From contig NC_059075.1 in the NCBI RefSeq assembly GCF_020497125.1, forward strand, positions 62,081,321-62,145,320: a stretch of DNA of 64,000 nucleotides, in the 5' to 3' direction. Of this stretch, positions 1 through 62,904 are shown piece by piece. The notes beneath the pieces are model-generated. The model made no database searches and was not told where the DNA came from. It saw nothing but the letters and a program-made list of their open reading frames with translations. A program made the translations under genes and the position numbers. This DNA comes from Mauremys mutica. Taxonomy: Eukaryota > Chordata > Testudines > Geoemydidae. Each line of letters begins with the position of its first letter. The stretch's first letter is position 1.

Positions 1-24
1 ATGAGGATTAGTATGAGTGCAGAG

Positions 25-215
25 ACCAGAGCCCAGGGCTTGGGAAACACTGACATAAGTTATGTAACCCTGTTGTGCCTCAGTTTCCTCATCTGTAGAA
101 TGGGGATAGCAATACCTCTCTTCCTCACAGGGGACTTAATTCACAAATGCTTGCTGGGGAAGCCTGAGATGGAAGGCACCATATAAGTGCCACACATATT
201 AACTATGATTACTAA
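25..215 (-). repeat. MIR-type SINE remnant
   Basis: Contains TGCCTCAGTTTCCTCATCTG then an ATGGGG run, the antisense of the conserved MIR core. Diverged and without clear ends. Confidence 0.7.
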
Positions 216-301
216 TTGAAAATTGCACTGTGCTATAATGATACTTATGATGCCTTTCAGCTATGGTTCGCAGAGTGATTATGATGAAAGTACAGTGTCA
301 G

Positions 302-432
302 GGCAGGGGTGCTGGAACAATTTGTATAGTGGGGGTGCTGAGAGCCATTGAACCAAACTGTAAACCCTGGATAGGATGGAAACCACTTCAAGCCAGGGGT
401 GAGGCAGCATCCCTAGTTCCAGCACCTATGTG
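302..432. mobile_element. Small MITE, copy 1
   Basis: About 131 bp bounded by GGTGCTGGAAC and GTTCCAGCACC, an 11-bp terminal inverted repeat. A second copy in the same orientation lies at 53753-53893, sharing the block ATTGAACCAAACTGTAAACC. Confidence 0.75.
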
Positions 433-1065
433 TCAGGCTATTTGTTATAACCTTTACAGGATTCTTTTCCGGTTCACAAAAATAGCTCCATGGAAACTGG
501 AAGCTAAAATCGGTTCCCTTTTCATAGGCTACATCATCCCTTACATTTTGACAAGCAAAGGGGGCCCTAATCAAGCCGACCAGAACTGGGGGACACAGAA
601 TATCCCCCAACTGTGCCAAAGCTCCTCTGCAGACGAGATGCAGGGACTAGGCTTCACATATTGGGAGGAGGTTGGCCTTGGTATCATTTCCCCACCATAA
701 GCCTTGTGGGGAAATACCTCTCTAGCATAATGCCTCATCAGTCAGCATTACCTTCTGTGCCTCACTGCTGCAGGCACTCCTAGAGGGGAAGGTTGAGGGC
801 TTTGCTATGAGGAGATGCAGGTCCCAAAAGCAGTGCAGAAGCACAAGTGCACGGTGTGGATGACCAGGCCTCTTCAGTGTTTGGGAGATCTTCTGGGCTT
901 GGGTCTGACCCACCTAGTTGTGCTTGTGTCAGCACAATCCATTCCCTCGCTCCCAGAGAGTGCAAGTCAGAGGAACTTCTGCAGGAGGAAACCGAGGCCA
1001 AAACTTTCAGACAAAGTTACCTAGTAAAATTAGTCTCCTAAAGCCATAGTTAGACACCAAAATTA
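433..1065. other. Upstream intergenic DNA, nothing recognised
   Basis: No exon, RNA gene or familiar repeat seen. Short ORFs here lack family resemblance and are taken as chance. Confidence 0.5.
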
Positions 1066-1162
1066 GTGGCCTGATTTTCACATGCACTGACTAAGCCCCC
1101 AGTGACTCTCACTGATTTCATTAAGAGGTATGAGTGCTCAGCACCTCTGAAAATCAGGCCAC
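1066..1162. repeat. 97-bp hairpin element with 15-bp perfect arms
   Basis: Left arm GTGGCCTGATTTTCA (1066-1080) and right arm TGAAAATCAGGCCAC (1148-1162) are exact reverse complements. The related element at 22526-22614 shares the GCCTGATTTTCA and CTCAGCACCTCTGA blocks, so this is a dispersed MITE-like family. Confidence 0.75.
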
Positions 1163-1583
1163 TTATTTAGGAGTGTATATATGGGCTTAGGACCCTAATG
1201 AGCACACAAATTTGAATATTTTTTGCTTTTAATCTCCTTCTCCTAAATGTTTTTTCCCCCTGTGTAGTGGACAAGCTAACCACAAAATGGTTTTCCTCCA
1301 CCCCATAAGCGTTGTAGGGTTGCTCAACAGAGAGGTGGCCTGCTGGCATTTATGTAAAATAATAAATAGCACCAAAGCATTTCCTGAAGGGGAGGGGAAG
1401 CCATATAAAGAATTACCTGAATCTTGCAAATAAACTCTTGCCAGGAAGGTAGGTTACATTTTGACTGATGCAACCTCGAATATCCCTTTCCCTCAGGAAT
1501 TTCCTGAGGGAGACACTGACTCTGCGGATCTGTTATTTTCCACTTTATTAAAAGTTCAGGAAGCTTGGATAATAAATAGATTC

Positions 1584-1610
1584 TATAAATATTCATGAGG
1601 AGTGATGTCA
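1584..1610 (+). promoter_or_regulatory. TATA-like box and CRE-like site
   Basis: TATAAATA lies at 1584-1591 and TGATGTCA, one base from the CRE/AP-1 consensus, at 1603-1610. They sit just upstream of the CpG-rich block. If used, they would give a 5' UTR of roughly 520 nt. A CpG-island start downstream is equally possible. Confidence 0.3.
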
Positions 1611-1617
1611 TAGGTAG

Positions 1618-1845
1618 GTGTGTGGGGAGTGGGGGGGTGCAAACCAGCTCTGTGACTGCCTGACAGCGCCATTTCCTGGAGGAAGAGGAGGAAGAACAGG
1701 AATAAGAAGAGCCGAAGGAATTAGCAGCAGCAACAGCAGAGGGTGCCCAGAGCGAGAGAAGCAGCCGTGGCTGCGGGGACTCCATGCAGCCCGAGGCCAG
1801 CAGAGGGAGACCGCCCTGCCTGGCATCCCCTCTCGTGTAGAGTGA
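1618..1845 (+). other. Upstream ORF in possible TYRO3 5' leader
   Basis: A 75-codon ATG ORF lies in the presumed leader, ahead of the TYRO3 start. It resembles no known protein. It would only matter, as a translation-damping uORF, if transcription starts before 1618. Confidence 0.2.
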
Positions 1846-2138
1846 CCCGCTCTGGGAGGAGGGAGGAAAAAGCGATCGGGATTTTGGGGGCTTCCTGAAA
1901 CTTCCCCTACACACTCCTCCTCCCCGGGCTGGCGCGGGGCAGCAGCAGGGCCCGCTCCCGCCGAGCGAGCCCAGGGGAAGCGGCGTGAGAAGTTTGCACT
2001 GCAGCCTCCCCTGGGAGCTTCTTGGGAAAGGCGCCGCTTTGGGGAGGGGGGATCCTTCCTCCTCCTCCTCTCGGGGCAAGAAGCAGCCGCCAGCGTGGAG
2101 CTGGGGGGGAGGCTGCTGACGATGAAGATGCGGGAGAG

Positions 2139-52689
<50,551 letters not shown>

Positions 52690-52910
52690 CCTGTAAGAAA
52701 AAGACGCTCCAGTTCTCTACAATGGGGTGTGTGCAGCTGGATTGCCATGTCACACTGCTTTCTAAAGCCAGTTGGAGGATGTTTTTAAACCGCATGGGTA
52801 GCTATAATTAGGGCTACTTCTGTAGCTAGCACCATCTGTGTGGGCTGCTGTTGCGGACAGCTCAGAAAGATCACAAATCATAATAACCCCTTCGACTTTT
52901 GGGGGGTAGG

Positions 52911-52980
52911 ATTAAAGGTCGATCGCATCCAATGGGAGTGGGTTCAAAGCTACAGCAACCAATGAGTGTTTGTTTGCTCG
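52911..52980 (+). terminator. Alternative proximal poly(A) signal
   Basis: ATTAAA at 52911-52916, the commonest variant hexamer, with a GTGTTTGTTTG stretch about 50 nt on. The spacing is longer than usual, so it is the weaker of two candidates. Confidence 0.2.
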
Positions 52981-53192
52981 GCTAATTCTCATTGGCTGCC
53001 ACCACAGAGTTGAATGCACATACTAGTCCATCAGTGCTCGCTATTTTGTGGATGCTTTTTCAATTCTGGCTGTGTGAGCTTTGGACCAGTAGATCTGGAA
53101 ACACTGGCGAATATTTACGCTGTGGTTCAGGACATAGGGGAAGAAAAGCCCCCTTGTGTTCACTCAGCAGTACTGCCTAGACCTGTTGCCTA

Positions 53193-53956
53193 CCTCAGTG
53201 GTTCTCAATCTGTGATCTACGGAGCTGCTTACATACGGTGATAAAACAGCCAGTGTTTTTCAAGCAATGACACTTGTTGCTAGAAGTAGCCCCGCCCAAG
53301 GCTCTCTTAGAATTTCCAGATGCTTTTGTTGAACAACTAAACTGAAACCAACGAAAATCCAACACCTTTCTCCACCCTGTGCACCTTGTATCTTTCGTTG
53401 TCTTCTGTTTGGTATTAACGCAGCCCTGTTCAAATTTGCACCTGTTGTAAAATGAGTTGGTAGGGGCAACCATGCAAGAGGATAGAACCATACTTCACAG
53501 GGAAGTAAATTGAGCGGGCTGGCAGCAGTGCGGAGAATCCCTCCTCAATAACATAAAGTGGAGAGGAAAGAAACAGCACAGATACAAAATGAAGGCCGGT
53601 AACCATGCATTGACTTCAGCAGAAGCAGGATCCAGCATTTGCTTTATTTTAATCTTCCCCCTTAACTGTCCCTTTCTTATCTTTTTCATGTAACCAAGCA
53701 CTGTAGGTGCCACTGAAAAGGTGTGGAATTGTTGGGGGCAAAGGGATCAACAAGCAGGGGTGCTGGGACAATTTGTATAGTTGGGGTCTTGAGAGCAATT
53801 GAACCAAACTGTAAACCCTGGATATGATGGAAACCACTTCAAGCCAGGCGGTGCTGCTGCACCCCCAGCACCCCTAGTTCTAGCACCTATGTCAATAAGG
53901 GGATATCTGTCTAAAAAAAGCAGTCCTCACTATGAAAAAATTTGAGAACCAGGGGC
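53193..53956. mobile_element. hAT-like element in the TYRO3 3' UTR
   Basis: Left end TCAGTGGTTCTCAATCTGTG, right end AAATTTGAGAACCAGGGG, inverted relative to each other. It encloses a second element at 53753-53893. The pairing of the ends is inferred. Confidence 0.5.
53753..53893. mobile_element. Small MITE, copy 2
   Basis: Shares AATTTGTATAGT, AACCAAACTGTAAACCCTGG and GAAACCACTTCAAGCCAGG with 302-432, with about 10 extra bases (GCTGCTGCACCCCCAGC). Same orientation as copy 1. Confidence 0.75.
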
Positions 53957-54856
53957 CTTGCTGTTTAGGAGGTCTTCAGGCTTCTGCAAAAGATCAACCA
54001 CATTGGAACATATTCCGTTTATCACTGCAGCCTTCCAGTGAGGGAGAGATACATATTACAGCTCTCTCCTCCCCCGCGAAATCAGCCTGTCAGATACGTT
54101 ATAACTGCAAACAGTCATGTGTCTTGTTTTTTTAAATAATGTAATAATTTTAATGTAAATGAGCAAGTGTTTTGTATAGCGGTCCCCAGCACTGCCAGAG
54201 ACGTGCAGTACACCTTACCCCGGTTGTCTGAATGTTTACAAGACCAGGATCTAGCTCATTTGACTTCCTGTGCCCTGAAGAACTTTGCAGTATCGTGCAA
54301 CTTGAGCTTCCACATTGCACTCCCCTCACAGCGAATGCTGTAAAATTCAATGTTTATACTTTGAAATGAAGTGCTAAAGATGGGACCAAGCTGCAAAATT
54401 CAAATCCAGATCTGGAATATGAATACCCAAACTTTGCCGACTATGATTTCCATTTTACCCGTTGTAAGAGAGGTGCTGATTGCAAAATTCAGAGCCACAT
54501 TCAAGTCCTAATTTAGAACAAAGTCTGGTGTAGTTGGCGCTGGGGTTTTGAAACTCAAAACAACAATGTCCTAAAGCTACCTCCCAGAAGTCCCACACAA
54601 TAGACTGCACCATCTTATAGACCAGGAAATGTAGGATTTTTCTTCTCTGTTTAACTGGTATACAGAAAACACTGGTTATAAGTGAGCAAATAACACATAA
54701 CAAAGGGTATTGTTTTACCACAGTACCTGTGCAGATATGTACGTGTTTATTGTGAGAGCTGAAGGCCACGTTCCCTGCAGCCAGCTGGGAAATGGAGATG
54801 TATCTATAGAATCTAACTTCTGGAAGCATCTCATTCGTTTTTATTCTTTTTTTAAT

Positions 54857-54895
54857 AATAAAACGTGTACTGTGTCCGAGCCCCAGCCTTGTGTC
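54857..54895 (+). terminator. Candidate poly(A) signal of TYRO3
   Basis: AATAAA at 54857-54862 is followed within 10-35 nt by GTGTACTGTGTCC and a second TTGTGTCC, a typical GT-rich downstream element. It is the best signal after the stop codon. Confidence 0.5.
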
Positions 54896-54899
54896 CACT

Positions 54900-57800
54900 C
54901 CATCTCACAACTGGTGATGTTTTTCTTTAAGGGCCTTCTCATTCAAATGAGGCACTGATAAAATTGGTTGGCCTCATATGTGATTTCCCCCCTCCCCTTC
55001 ACATAAAAACACAATGAGCCAAATCTTTCTCCTCACCAAGCCTGAGGAGCTGAGCTCAGGGCAGGGGGATTCCTGGGAGTGGGGTGGGGATGAAGGAAAC
55101 TTCCAGCCTTCCTAGACTCCAGAACCTCTCTGTGTCACTACTGCAGGCTTGAGACTGCCACCATCGCTGCTGCGGTGCCCCAGTCTGTGATGGCAAGGGC
55201 TGGTGGAGTAGCGGATGTTCTAGCCCAGCCGCCTGAGCCTTCCAACTCCACTGGAAGGAGCTCAGAGGGAGCCCCGCTGGGGGATGGTCTATAAAGAATG
55301 TCAGTGACTGGGATGTGGGCAGTTGTTCCTAATGGTCAGAGCAGGAGTCAGGCTTTACGGTTCAGGAATCAGAGCCAAGGGTCAGAGGTCAGAAGTCAGA
55401 GCCAAGGGGCAGAACTGGGTTACCTAGAGTGAGGCAAGGCAGGAGCAGGGCTAGGAACAAGCAGGTGCAGGAGCCATTGGAAAATGCTTTGAGCAGCCAC
55501 TGACCTGCTGCTGCTGGGCTAGGAGCCCACTGTGGACTCTTCCAACCAATCTGCCAGTTAGGCAGCCTACTGCAGGCCCGCTGTGGAGACTGGCTCTAGC
55601 TCTGGCTGTGGCTCTGCTGCAGGACGATTCCTGACAAAGAAGAGCTGGTGCCAAAAGAGGAAGGAGGCTAAAAACAGTCACGGGTGCACTGATACCTTAA
55701 GACAGGCCTTGCCCCATGCTCTGAAAGTAGCAGCTGAGTGATTCAGAAGGACAGACTCAGGGAGGACGTTCCATACAGAGAGTACCTGATCAGAGAAGAT
55801 TGTGCCCCAAATGGGTCCAGGGGATCTTTGGGACGGACAGCAGAGATATCCCAGACAATCTCAATTGCCTTGCGGGTTGCTCAAATATTTTGGTGTTAGA
55901 TTGTTAGGGGCTTCATATACTTGGCTTGTTCTTGCTCCCATTAAAGACATTGGGAGCTTTGCCATTGAATTCCGTGGCAGAGAGATCCGGACCACCCTCA
56001 GCAAGACTCTGAGTACTTCTGATTTTGCCATTTCTGCCATCGTTTTGGAAGGCTGACTGTCTTCAAAACTGAACCAACTGTTCCCCCTCCTTGCATGGAG
56101 CCAGTAGAATAGCGCAGACTCCCTTATAATGGTAGTTTTGCTTGGGCTGCAGCTTCACCATAGCATTCCCTCTGGTGGCAGAGCAGAGCAGTCAGAAGGT
56201 TGGACAGCCTGTTCTTACAGAAATGGGAGCTCCACAGGAATCCAGCCTGCAGATTTAAACCTGATCACACTCCCTCCTACCCCTAAACCTTCCTCAGCAA
56301 TGGGACCATGACTCTTCTCTCCCCTTATAAGGTCTGCTCAGGCCACTCAGTGGCTGTGGCACTTACAATGCTTTTTGCAAAGTAAATTCTGCCTGGGAGC
56401 AGGGAACATACCCTGCTGCATGGTTCTCCCATCTGTGGAGCTATAGCATACTGGCTATGAAGAGGAGAGAGGCAGCTATGTGGTGAGGATGCTGCTGCTG
56501 CATAAATTGCTTTCTCCTCTGTGTATGCATGTCCCCATCCCTTACTGAAGGTCCCTGTATGCGGCACAGGGGGAAGCATATGCCCCTTTAAGGAGGAAAG
56601 AGAAAATGTACTATGGTGGTGGCCAGATTTGGGGCCTGTTTACCTAGACACTTTCCCCTTTGGGAAATAATTAAAACCCAGTTATTTAAAATGTTGATTT
56701 ATTTCTAAATCTCAACAGAATTTCTTAGCCCTGGGTCATCTCACCAAAGGGGAATAACCTCAATCTGTCACCATGCATGATCATTTATTTTATGTTACCA
56801 GCTACAGTTTTGGGCAAGCTGGGATGATTCTTTCACCTTCTTCCTACAGTACCTTCTTGTAACACTTGGGCCAGAATAGGCCCCCTTTTTGAAACATTAC
56901 TGTGCTACTGTGTCTAGTAAAGGCACCTATGGAGTCTTGTAGCACAGCCATGATCTCTTGTGTAGCTTGTTTATACATAGGGACTGATCCTGCACTCATT
57001 GCAACCTCTCTGAGGTCAGTCCTATTGACTTGGATAGAACTGCACGAGTGTAACTAAAGTCAGAATTTGGGACACAAGTTTGATGGGATAGAATAGATGT
57101 TTATTGATGTGGCCGGTCACGTCTGCAATGAGAATAAACCACTAACCTATGCAAATGAACCATTCTCCCCACCACCGCCATCCCCCCACCCCTCTTTTTT
57201 TTTTTTTTGGCATGCACTTAGCCAAGTCTTGCAGGCCTTACTCGGTAAAAGCTCCTACTGAAATCAACCACCATTTTGCCTGGCTAAAATCTTGAGCTGG
57301 TCAAATAATTGAAAAAGCATGTTTGCAAATATATTCCTGAATAAATGACTTGAACTCCATTTGGCTGTTATTCACACTATTCATTTTGTGTCAGTTTTCA
57401 GCCAACTGCCAGCATTTGCCAATCGCCAGCGTTTCAAGAGTCCATTGCTGAAGTTTGTTTATAAGCTTTTCTATGACGCTCATCATCGGTATCTGAGACC
57501 CACATTCACGGACTGATCATAATTCGTTAGTCAACATTCATTATGCTCCCGTTTAAAAAAAATAATCGGTTATCCAATCAAAGAACAGAAAAGACAAATG
57601 GCCCTGCTTCTCATTTACTTGTTCTCTCAGTGTAAAAGGACCTTTGTGTCAATGAGCATTAAGCCTTTAATGACTGTAGGCTTTGAGCCTGACAGTGGTA
57701 AAATGTGAAAAATGGCTGTGATTCTGCTTTGGCACAGTCTCCTGTTCCATATAGCCTCAATCTTGAGAGAATATAAGATGTTCCATTCCTAAATCTGTAT

Positions 57801-58487
57801 GGGCTGGGGAAATAGGATATTCTCTGCTCTGCCCACAGTACCATTGAAATTGCAGAGGGGCTGTGTATTTAAACATCATTGCTGCTCCCCTGGGTCTAGC
57901 AGAGCTTCTCTGACTACTATTCTGAGACCTTTCCAAACATGGCTACAACTAGCATGTTTCCAACTGTAACATGAAAATGATGAAAATGTTTGGGGGGTTT
58001 GTTTTTGCAAGCTTCTGTTTTCTAACTGAGAAGTTACTACAAGAAATATTTGATCTTAGGAAATGTGTTGCACCTGCTAATTGAAGTGCTCAAAGATAGG
58101 ATAGGGATTTAAAGGGGTTGGCCTAGTTTTTTTTAAACCTTTTTAGGGACTGTTGCCAATCTGCTATATGAATGAATGGGAATTAGGAGCAGGAAGGGGG
58201 TTGGTCTGTATATGGAAAATCCTGCTGGAAATACACATGATGCTAAATAATGCTCAGAGCATTTCCCCAAAGAAACAAAACTGACAGCTATGAAAGCCTT
58301 GAGACAACTCGGAGAGCACTTAAGAAAACATTCTGTAACTTTAACATAACTAATACACTGGATTCAGCATGTCACTGCACACTTAGCTGACATATAAGAC
58401 ATGGTTTCTGATTGCTACCTTGTTATTAACTGGACAGTAGACTGCTGTGGTGTTTCTCTTGTGTTCAGACTATTATTACATTTATAA
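54900..58487. other. Intergenic DNA downstream of TYRO3
   Basis: No exon recognised. A T-run at 57195-57209 and small diverged 'GTGTAACTAAAGTCAG' pieces near 57048 are all that stand out. Confidence 0.5.
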
Positions 58488-58866
58488 CAGTGGTTTTGCC
58501 TAGTGGAGCATTGATGGTTCACGGAGCACTTGCTGGTGGTTTGCAGAGAGCTGGTTGGTCACATGAGGGTGGCTCTCCTTGTCTCTAATTGTTAAAAGAA
58601 GCTCAAAATAGTTTGGGCTAAATTCTGGGCTGGTGTAAATAGACAGAGCTCCATTGACATCAGCTAAGGAGCTGGCCTATTAAATAAGTATTTTCCTAAT
58701 ACTATTTCTCCATGTAAGCAACTGCTGTAGTTTCCACAAGGATATTCCATAAACATGAAAGGGTGGGGAGGTAGTCTGCACATTTGTGTATGGGAGGGAG
58801 ATGTACATGGGAGAATTGCTTTACTAAGATCTAGCCTACCCTGTGGAAAAGTTTGAGAACCTCTAA
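58488..58866. mobile_element. hAT-like MITE, diverged
   Basis: Left CAGTGGTTTTGCCTAGTGGAG, right AAAAGTTTGAGAACCTCT. The interior has GGTGGTTTGCAGAGAGCTGG, a common internal block of this family. Another palindromic fragment (TGGTGTAAATAGACAG) lies inside at 58632. Confidence 0.5.
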
Positions 58867-58979
58867 TTTTAGAGTATTGAGATAAAAATACAGGGTGCAA
58901 TATACTTTTCCAAATATAGTCCTTCACTGTGGATACGTTCTTTATTTTTCTTCACATTCTAGTACAATAAAGTGATAAT

Positions 58980-60010
58980 GAGGAGCACATTTCACAACGG
59001 GATCCAATTCTACTCAGTTATACTGGTGTAAATCTAGAGTAAAGCAACAGTGAAATTCACCAATTTCATCCGAGTTACTCTGGCTCTACAGCAGTGCAAA
59101 TGAAAGCAGAATTTGGCTAACTATGTGCAATATGCCCAGAACAATAAAAAGCATTAATTCGGAGTTTAAATCCACCATTAATGCTCTGCTTACTTACCAA
59201 TTTGAGCTCTGAAGGTGCTGTAATAGCTCTTCAGTGATCATGGAGCGTATGCCTAAGATGTAATATGTTACTGAGATAAAAAGTGCAAATTTGAATAAGG
59301 GGGACACAATAAATATATGAAGGATCTGAAGTGAACTCCCAGAAAAACATATTTGCCTCTGTGTCATTTAAACATCTTCAAATATAATGGGTCAGATGCT
59401 GGCTTCAGCTGTGCTCAGAAGGCCGCTGTGTGGTTTTAAAGGTATTATGCCAAATTCTGATCTCAGTTATGCCAATGCAGCTCCATTGAAGTTAATACAT
59501 TGGGTTGCACATGTGTACCTGAGAGAAGAATTTGATTCGTTACCTGAAATATTTGACGCTGGAAAATATTTCAGGTAATGAATCAAATTAATCTATTGAT
59601 GAAGTCTACGTGGGACATCACTAAAGTTTCCTGGGACTGTTGCACTGCCAGTGAGCCACGTTTTCTGTTGGCACAAATGGGCAAAACTCCATTTCCACAA
59701 GCAGAGAATTTGGCTCAAAGTTTTCTCTTTTTTTCTAACTAAATATACGTCGGCAAACATTCCTAGTATGCTGAATTCTGCAATTTTGAAGTCAGTGAGG
59801 CTGCACTACTGTAATTGAGGAAAATAATCTGGCCCACAGAGACTTCTTCTCAGGGTGTATGGTACTTGCACTAGAGAATCATTATGTTTCTGAAGCGTGA
59901 CTTATATAATAGGATCTTTTACAGCCGGCTGATTCTCCTGTCACACTGCTGTAAATGAGTAGCTCCACTGACGTCAGAAGTGATACAATGGTGTAAAACC
60001 AACATATATG
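58980..60010. repeat. Cluster of small palindromic repeat fragments
   Basis: Pieces near 59000-59110 (TATACTGGTGTAAATCTAG), 59390-59500 and 59935-60005 (CACTGCTGTAAATGAG). Intervening DNA shows nothing else. Confidence 0.45.
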
Positions 60011-60249
60011 AGAGGGGAAATCAAGCCCATAATCTACCATTCAAATAGACTTCCCTGAAATCACATTCTGACTTCTCTTGTATGAAGAGACCTGTAAGGA
60101 TCGAATCAGCCTCTTGCTTTTTCACCTAATCAAACTTCATTTAGTATCACTGAGGCCTGAGTTTGATATCACATCAGTGTCAATCAGTAGTAATTCCATT
60201 CTGTCTCACATGCACATATAGCATCAGCAGAGCAACATTCTATAGATGC

Positions 60250-62900
60250 AGTTGCAGGTCCATAAGCCATTTCAAGGCTGCCTCTGTGACACTGATGATA
60301 TCCTCCCTATCACCTCTGAATCCTTATTTGGGGCACTGCATTACGATGTGTTTGATGGTTTGGAAGTTCTCACCGCAGTCGCACGAAGGAGAGTCTTTGA
60401 TTTTCCACTTGTGCACAAAGTAGCCACACATTCCATGGTTTGTTTGGATGAGGTTCAGTGTGGTCCAAAGTCTACGTGGCAGGTTGAAACTGGGAGAGTG
60501 GCTTGTTGGGCCTGTGATAATGTGCTTGCTTGAAATGGTGGATGAGGTGCTGATACTTTGCCATGCCCTGGCCAGATCCAGAGACATGAGGTGGTCGCAT
60601 GGAGTCCATAGTGGTTTTCGTGATTTCAGGTGTTGTTGGGGTATGTTGTCCATAACCTGCCGATGGGAAGTTCCAGGTAGTCTTTGTTGGCCCCAGGGGC
60701 TACTACCCCTGAATGGATCTTTAATGGCTCCCTGAGGAGCAGATTACTGAAAAAGGTCCACAGTAATTAACTTGCATTGAGTAATTAACTTAACACTGAG
60801 AAGGAATTACACAAGCAGTAAAGGATTACATTAAGCACATAACGCCTATGTTAGACATTAAAGAACTATACATTAAGAGCTATACATTCCTCTTAGTGAG
60901 TCTCTTTCACAAACATACACAAACAGGTCCTGTCCTAGCCTCACACAGTTCCTGCTTGGCAAACAGAGAAGGTGGTTACCAAGTCTATGGATGACTTCTT
61001 CCCTCCGGGTCTGGTCTTCTCAGCCCTCTGATCTGTCTCGGATTCCCTTGAGGCAAGGCCTTGGCTGCCTGGAAACCCCTCTGGCTCACAGTCCTACTCG
61101 AGCCCACAGAGCAGCATTTTGGTTACTCTGTCTAGCAGGTTTCAGAGTAGCAGCCCTGTTAGTCTGTATCCGCAAAAAGAACAGGAGTACTTGTGGCACC
61201 TTAAAGACTAACAAATTTATTTTAGCATGAGCTTTCGTGAGCTGCAGCTCACTTCTTCGGATGCATAGAATGGAACACACAGACAGGGGATATTTATACA
61301 TACAGAGAACATGAAAAGGTGGAAGTATGCATACCAACAGGCACAGTCTAATCAATTGAGATGAGCTATCGTCAGCAGGAGGAAAAAAAAAACTTTTTGA
61401 AGTGATAATTAAGATGGCCCATAGAAGGTGTGAGGAGAACTTAACATAGGGAAATAGATTCAATTGGTGTAATGACCCAACCATTCCCAGTCTTTGTGTT
61501 CCATTTTATGCATCCGAAGAAGTGAGCTGCAGCTCACGAAAGCTCATGCTAAAATAAATTTGTTAGTCTTTAAGGCGCCACAAGTACTCCTGTTCTTTCT
61601 GTCTAGCAGCTTCTTCAAGTGCCAATTAAGGAATCTCTCTCCCTTTTCTCTCTCTGCCAGTAATTTACTTTGCTTGATTTTATACTCTTTTTCCTTAAAG
61701 GAGTCACATGTCTCAAAAACATGCCCAGTGGGCATGTAGTTATTAATTTTAGCTGATTCATATTTTGGAAGGGGCTGCGGGGTATGGGGTGGTATCGAAC
61801 AAAGACCACACCACGTTTCCTCACTCATCAATCATTCACTCTGGCTCTCTGTGTGGTGTCCTTGCTGTAGGGTCACTATAACCAGGTCAGCCTGTGCTCC
61901 ATGCCGGAACTTTATACATGTGTTATAAATGTATTGATAGGTTCAATATCGATTGCACACGCAGGCTTTGCCAGTCTTTTGTCAAATCTGCTTCTGCTTA
62001 AAGGGGCCCTGCTCCTAGGGTCCTCTGCACTTCTTCAGCCATGTTTAAGTCATGTCAAGTTATGCTCACACCATTCATTCAGCACGGCCACACCAATTTG
62101 GCACCATCCCAACAGTCTTCAGCGTGTTTAAGTTCTTGTGCTGTGGCTATAGCTTGATGGATAGCTGGAGACAGTAGAAATGTTGATCTTAAAGTTCCCA
62201 TGATGATTCGCATGGTCTGATTCAGCTGTATTGCAGCTTCTCGTCCACATTGGTGCACTGTACTCTGCAACTGAGAACACCAGCCCCACGGCCGATGTTT
62301 GTAGCACCAGGACAATTGATCCCCAGCTTGTTCTCGATAATTTTTGGATCCTACTGATGCGAGTCTTCGCTTTGGAGGCTCCTTTCTTGAGGTGATCGTG
62401 AAAGGTGAGTGTGTGGTCAAGAATGGCACCAAGATATGTTGGCTTTGGGTCATAATGCACAGTTTCAATAGTTAAAGTGTTTTATGTGATTCTGTTGTCA
62501 ATTTACTCTGATTTTCTTGGATTTGGTCTCAACTGCCACGTTTAAAAATACTCCTACATGATCTTAAGGTCAGATGTCAGGGTCATGTCAAGTTCTTTAA
62601 AGTTATGGGTCTGAATTGCAAGTGCCAAATCATCAGCATATGCAAACTTCTGCACTATCAGGTATATCACTCATGTAAACACTGCAGAATGTCCAAGTGA
62701 CTACAGAGCCTTGTGGTAACCCATTATTCAAAGAGTGTGGCTTGCTGGTTTGACCTCTGAGGTATGTACGCATTGCTCTGCTGCTAAGCATGATGCTCAG
62801 CAGCCAGAGAATGCACAGGCAGGGGATCACTTTGGCCAGTTTTAGTAGCAATCCATCCATGCAGACTGTGTTGTAAGCTGCTGATGGATGAAAGTGGTTT
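60250..62900 (-). mobile_element. Non-LTR retrotransposon reverse transcriptase remnant (jockey/RTE-like)
   Basis: Read on the minus strand from 62900 down: SAAYNTV, LNNGLPQGSV (about 62740), YADDLALAIQ (about 62645-62614), PTYLGAILDHTL (about 62440), SAVGLVFSVAEYSAPMW and, after a gap, LPRRLW, HKWKIKDSPSCDCG and IKHIVMQCP at 60324-60460. This is palm, thumb and the C-terminal Cys segment. Stops and shifts make it a pseudogene copy. The YADD catalytic motif is intact but isolated. A 459-bp element sits inside (61139-61597). Clade uncertain. Confidence 0.7.
61139..61597. mobile_element. 459-bp element with 103-bp inverted arms and 12-bp target duplication
   Basis: Arms 61177-61279 and 61495-61597 are near-identical reverse complements (about two mismatches; share ACAGGAGTACTTGTGG and GAGCTGCAGCTCACTTC). 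TCTGTCTAGCAG flanks both sides exactly (61127-61138 and 61598-61609). The middle (61290-61494) is a sequence common in turtle repeats. A Penelope-type retroelement with inverted terminal copies is one reading; clade not established. Confidence 0.75.
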
Positions 62901-62904
62901 AATT

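Larger units (their letters stand above)
52690..54880 (+). other. TYRO3: TYRO3 3' UTR (putative)
   Basis: Runs from the stop codon to the first canonical poly(A) signal with a GT-rich downstream element. It contains a hAT-like element (53193-53956) with a second small MITE nested inside. An ATTAAA at 52911-52916 could give a much shorter UTR. Confidence 0.5.
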
